NCBI GenBank assembly: GCA_030671565.1
Contig: DAOVIC010000073.1
Span: 1 to 8,635 of the forward strand
Source: Anaerohalosphaeraceae bacterium
GTDB lineage: Bacteria; Planctomycetota; Phycisphaerae; Sedimentisphaerales; Anaerohalosphaeraceae
Direction of reading: 5' to 3'
Length of the DNA: 8,635 nt
The notes under the pieces are model-generated. The model was not told the origin of the DNA and ran no database searches. It saw only the letters and a list, made by a program, of their open reading frames with translations. The position numbers and the translations under genes are program-made. Shown here piece after piece: positions 5,945 through 8,635 of this stretch (positions are counted from its first letter, which is position 1; every line of letters begins with the position of its first letter).

Positions 5945-6074
5945 GGTTGTGCAAAAGAACCATTTTTCATGGGGGGTTCTTTTCAACCGCTAAAAAAGCT
6001 TGACGTAAGGCGGAAACCGGGGGGCAAGAAAACACCTTGCCAAAAACTTTGCGGTATCAGTCGGGACACCAAAA
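5945..6074 (+). promoter_or_regulatory. Structured 5' leader of the PEP-CTERM gene
   Basis: Three hairpins can be drawn. The first pairs GGTTG (5945-5949) with CAACC (5984-5988) and, after a three-base bulge, AAAAGAACC (5953-5961) with GGTTCTTTT (5975-5983), fourteen pairs in all. The second pairs GGCAAG (6023-6028) with CTTGCC (6036-6041). The third pairs GGTATC with GACACC, with one mismatch, ending just four bases before the ATG at 6075; it would cover the only weak ribosome-binding-like sequence. CGGAAACCG (6011-6019) may form a tiny fourth. This suggests control of RNA stability or translation. No known riboswitch class is recognised; the first hairpin could instead be a DNA-level signal. 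Confidence 0.4.
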
Positions 6075-6896
6075 ATGAAAAAGATCATAATAGCGATATT
6101 CTTGTCTATACTTTGCGCAGGATATGCTTATGCCGCGCCTGTCATTGACGGCAGATTCGATCCTTCGGAAGGTTACACTTCAGGTACATACCTGGATCTC
6201 CTGGTCGAGCGTGCAGGTTACGCCAGTGACCAGGGGCAGCTTTGGCTTTATCAGGACCAGGAAAATCGTGACATCTACGCGGCTTTGAGATTGCCCGTTA
6301 CGCTGGTGGACAACAGCTACGGAGACAACTCCATAGGATGGGGCGATGACGCGGCAAGCGGAAAACATCACAACTTCGAAGACATTATCGAAAGTGACGG
6401 CGCCGAGTTTAGTTTGCTCAATAATAATGGCGAATCAGTACTGCATTTTGAGATCGATTATTTTTCTGAGAATAAAGACGGCTACTCCTCGGAGATCGTA
6501 AGCATAGAGGAAGACAAAAAAGGAAAAAAGAAGGGCAAAGGCACCTCTGGAAATCTGGGATGCGTAAAAGCCTTCGCAACATCGATGGACTACAACTTTA
6601 ACATGCTTGACCTTGTCCTTACGGAAAATTCACCCGAAGCCGATTCGAATTACAACGTGGCAAATGCCACACAAAGCGAATGGATATTCGAGGTTGTTTA
6701 CGAAGTCAAGATAGACGGTGATATTTTCGGCTGTAATGAGTTTGGTCGGCTGGATATTCCTATTGTACATGCTTCACCGAACAAAGTCGGCAAAAACAAA
6801 GTATACCCGGAAGATACGTACGAGCCGGTGCCGGAACCGATGACACTGGTACTCTTGGCGCTTGGCGGTCTGATCACGAGAAGATTTAAATATTAA
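6075..6896 (+). CDS. Secreted PEP-CTERM sorting domain protein
   Basis: A 273-residue exported protein. Residues 1-20 are a signal peptide with two lysines, a hydrophobic core and a likely cut after AYA (18-20). The C-terminus is a PEP-CTERM signal: VPEP (252-255), a hydrophobic stretch (256-267) and a basic end with Arg269-Arg270. Such proteins are cut and anchored at the cell surface by an exosortase, which is not in this window. The mature part begins VIDGRFDPSEGYTSGTY and looks like an all-beta domain, perhaps related to carbohydrate-binding CBM9-like domains, with many Asp, Glu and aromatic residues; function is unknown. A lysine/glycine-rich patch (148-156) interrupts it, and Cys163 and Cys220 could form a disulfide. 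No clear Shine-Dalgarno precedes the ATG, but the signal peptide fixes the start. Confidence 0.88.
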   Translation: MKKIIIAIFLSILCAGYAYAAPVIDGRFDPSEGYTSGTYLDLLVERAGYASDQGQLWLYQDQENRDIYAALRLPVTLVDNSYGDNSIGWGDDAASGKHHNFEDIIESDGAEFSLLNNNGESVLHFEIDYFSENKDGYSSEIVSIEEDKKGKKKGKGTSGNLGCVKAFATSMDYNFNMLDLVLTENSPEADSNYNVANATQSEWIFEVVYEVKIDGDIFGCNEFGRLDIPIVHASPNKVGKNKVYPEDTYEPVPEPMTLVLLALGGLITRRFKY

Positions 6897-6913
6897 ACTG
6901 CAATAACGGTTCA

Positions 6914-6932
6914 GCGTCAGGCGTACTGACGC
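6914..6932 (+). terminator. Hairpin after the PEP-CTERM gene
   Basis: GCGTCAG (6914-6920) pairs perfectly with CTGACGC (6926-6932) across a five-base loop, 17 bases after the stop codon. The sequence after it is A-rich rather than T-rich, so it may act as a 3'-end stabiliser or as part of a tandem terminator with the next hairpin. Confidence 0.4.
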
Positions 6933-6943
6933 AACATAAAACT

Positions 6944-6988
6944 GGGGCGTTGACTCGGCAATAGCGTTTTTTTGCCGGACAACGCCCC
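6944..6988 (+). terminator. Strong GC-rich hairpin, probable terminator
   Basis: GGGGCGTTG (6944-6952) pairs perfectly with CAACGCCCC (6980-6988), and inside it CGGCA (6956-6960) pairs with TGCCG (6973-6977), fourteen pairs in total. A run of seven Ts sits in the loop (6967-6973), and only TTGTTAT follows the stem. It most likely separates the PEP-CTERM transcript from the SPFH gene, although the missing U-tract is atypical. Confidence 0.5.
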
Positions 6989-7035
6989 TTGTTATGCGCA
7001 TAAAGGCCTAAAATCGAGAAAATCTGAAAAGTCAG

Positions 7036-7064
7036 TTGCCAGATTGAATATTTCCATGTAACTT
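7036..7064 (+). promoter_or_regulatory. Weak promoter candidate for the SPFH gene
   Basis: TTGCCA (7036-7041), a five-of-six -35 match, is followed after 17 bases by TAACTT (7059-7064), a poor -10. TATGCT near 7070 is another possible -10. A promoter is expected somewhere here because two strong hairpins separate this gene from the one upstream, but the exact site is unsure. Confidence 0.3.
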
Positions 7065-7112
7065 GAGTCTATGCTTATGTAAACACTTCATAAAAAATAG
7101 AAAGGGCAAGTC

Positions 7113-8630
7113 ATGGAAGGTAACTACGAATACAAAGCGGTGAATAAATTGACATCATTGACTATAGGATCGGTGATCACGTTTGTCATACTGGGAATCT
7201 TTTTGATGCTGGTACTGACATCCATCGTTTCGATAGGCGGTGACGAGGTCGGTATCGTCGAGAGGAAACTTTTAGGCGGCGATCTGCCTGAAGGGCGTGT
7301 TCTCGCTGTAGACGGCGAAAACGGAATACAGGCACAAGTGCTTCCGCCGGGCTGGCACGTCAAATGGAAATGGATATATAACGTTAAACAGGTCAAGTGG
7401 ACCGAAATAAAGGACGGCCATGTCGGGCTGCTAACTGCAAAGGACGGACGAAGCCTCCCGCCCGATACTATCTACGCCCCCGAATGGGAAGATCCCGATA
7501 AAATGGCAGGAGACGCAGAGTATTTTCTCACAGAAGGCAATGGTTATAAGGGACCGCAGCTTTCTGTCTTAAAACCGGGTAATTACAGGATCAACACAGA
7601 GTTGTTCGATATCAGACAGGTACCGATCGTGGACGTCAAAACCGGTATGGTAGCGGTTATTAAAAGTAATGTCGGCGAAAAGATAGTAACGGGAAAGCAA
7701 CTTGTCGAGGTAGGTCAGCGGGGTATCTGGGACAAGCCCTGGACAGCGGATCAGTATTACGCCAACACAGATGCTTACGATATTACTATGATAGATACGC
7801 GGCAGGTTAAGGTAAGTTATACCGCTGATATAGAACTTGGGGAACGGGGCGGGTCACAACCACTTAAGCCGATCGACGTTAAAACTCTGGACGGTTTTTC
7901 GTTCCCTGTAGATGTTCGGCTCATCTACAGGATAGAGGGTGAAAATGCACCGAAGGTCGTTGCTGAGATCGGCAGCGACGAGATGGTACTCGACAAACTC
8001 GTAACACCAAAAGTACGTGCGATTTTCAGAAACAACGCGGAAAAAGTAAAGGCTCTCGACTATATCCAGCTGCGATCCGTACAGGAAAAACAAAGTGCGT
8101 CAATGCTTAAAGAAGAACTTGCCAAGTACGGCATCACCGTGCTGGAAATAAGCATCGGTAACGTTGGCGACGAGGAGAGCCTTGGTGCATTGCTCAAGAC
8201 GCAAACGGACCGCGAAATAGCATTGCAGGAGCAGGCAACATTTGAGGTGCAGCAACAGGCTGCCGAAATTGAAAAGGACCTTAAAAAAACCACGCAGGAA
8301 GCCGAAGAAGAAATACGCCTTGCAACGGCTGCGTACGCGGTTAAGATCGCAGACGAAGAGAAGAAACAAATACTTATCCAGGCCGAGGCAGAAGCAGAAC
8401 AGATCAAGATCGTCGCTCAGGCCAAAGCCGACGCTTACAAATTGATCGTCGAGGCGATCGGACAGGAAAACGCCGCCCTGATAGAGGTCATGAAGCTTGT
8501 CGCCGAAAATAATATTCAGATAACGCCTGAAGTAATGGTAGGCGGATCCGGCAAAGACGGCATGACAGACGCACTGATGGGCACGATCCTGCGTGAGAAG
8601 ATATCCGCGGGAAGCAAAGGCACGAAATAG
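7113..8630 (+). CDS. SPFH/band-7 (flotillin-like) membrane protein
   Basis: A 505-residue member of the SPFH (stomatin, prohibitin, flotillin, HflK/C) superfamily. One N-terminal membrane segment (17-40) is followed by the SPFH start VGIVERKLLGGDLPEGRVLAVDGENG (46-71) and the LPPGWH turn (77-82). Residues about 100-160 look like an insertion relative to short family members, and the SPFH core appears to resume around 163-350, including PVDVRLIYRIEG (265-276) and a late YIQLRS...LAKYGITVLEISIGNVG block (317-352). Residues about 365-445 are a long Ala/Glu/Lys-rich coiled coil, then a short tail. These proteins assemble into membrane rings or microdomains, often around proteases, but the partner here is unknown. 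AAAGGG (7101-7106) six bases before the ATG supports the start. The stop is five bases before the window end, so an operon partner may follow. Confidence 0.9.
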   Translation: MEGNYEYKAVNKLTSLTIGSVITFVILGIFLMLVLTSIVSIGGDEVGIVERKLLGGDLPEGRVLAVDGENGIQAQVLPPGWHVKWKWIYNVKQVKWTEIKDGHVGLLTAKDGRSLPPDTIYAPEWEDPDKMAGDAEYFLTEGNGYKGPQLSVLKPGNYRINTELFDIRQVPIVDVKTGMVAVIKSNVGEKIVTGKQLVEVGQRGIWDKPWTADQYYANTDAYDITMIDTRQVKVSYTADIELGERGGSQPLKPIDVKTLDGFSFPVDVRLIYRIEGENAPKVVAEIGSDEMVLDKLVTPKVRAIFRNNAEKVKALDYIQLRSVQEKQSASMLKEELAKYGITVLEISIGNVGDEESLGALLKTQTDREIALQEQATFEVQQQAAEIEKDLKKTTQEAEEEIRLATAAYAVKIADEEKKQILIQAEAEAEQIKIVAQAKADAYKLIVEAIGQENAALIEVMKLVAENNIQITPEVMVGGSGKDGMTDALMGTILREKISAGSKGTK

Positions 8631-8635
8631 CAAAC

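Larger units (their letters stand above)
5681..6074. other. Divergent intergenic region between YihY-family and PEP-CTERM genes
   Basis: No gene is seen here. The region holds a promoter candidate for each direction, a perfect inverted repeat at 5843-5872 and a structured leader at 5945-6074, all listed separately. A 68-codon plus frame starting at 5787 lacks a ribosome binding site, runs through the repeat and the promoter, and is not credible as a gene. Confidence 0.6.

Noticed and set aside
8100..8633. Minus-strand open frame of 177 codons
   Set aside because: It is the antisense shadow of the Ala/Glu/Lys-rich coiled coil of the SPFH gene; repetitive codon use keeps the opposite frame open.

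Overview
The window carries seven protein-coding genes, all complete. In order: a TraB/PrgY-family membrane protein (minus); a two-gene cassette of a small four-helix membrane protein and a ferric-reductase-like transmembrane cytochrome b domain (plus); an aldo/keto reductase with a ferredoxin-like tail and a YihY/BrkB-family membrane protein (minus); a secreted PEP-CTERM protein and an SPFH/band-7 membrane protein (plus). I see no rRNA, tRNA, CRISPR array, transposase or phage gene.

Organism (inference): a free-living, probably anaerobic or microaerophilic, Gram-negative-type bacterium. The PEP-CTERM sorting signal implies an exosortase system and an outer membrane. The two Cys clusters on the aldo/keto reductase fit an anaerobic lifestyle. 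PEP-CTERM plus this mix of genes fits the Planctomycetota (Phycisphaerae-like) best, with Verrucomicrobiota/Kiritimatiellota-type lineages as alternatives. There is no phylogenetic marker gene to settle it.

Layout: 62-1240 is the TraB-family gene. The region 1241-2068 has no convincing gene but contains several hairpins and a good promoter-like site at 1882-1911. Downstream of that site, at 1966-2020, lies a segment that can fold in two mutually exclusive GC-rich ways, a riboswitch-like arrangement just ahead of the 2069-3118 cassette. That cassette ends convergently, 25 bases from the 3' end of the aldo/keto reductase gene. The aldo/keto reductase and YihY genes face the same way, but each has its own promoter candidate. 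Between the YihY gene and the divergent PEP-CTERM gene (5681-6074) sit a promoter for each direction, a 9+9 bp inverted repeat, and a long structured leader for the PEP-CTERM gene. Between the PEP-CTERM gene and the SPFH gene (6897-7112) are two strong hairpins, probably terminators.

The genes do not form one pathway. A shared theme is the cell envelope: six of the seven products are membrane or secreted proteins. The most noteworthy items are the candidate regulatory RNA leaders ahead of the cytochrome cassette and the PEP-CTERM gene, and the pairing of an unrecognised His-paired membrane protein with a flavin-less ferric-reductase-like domain. All RNA structures were found by reading complementarity by eye; none was computed or compared across genomes.
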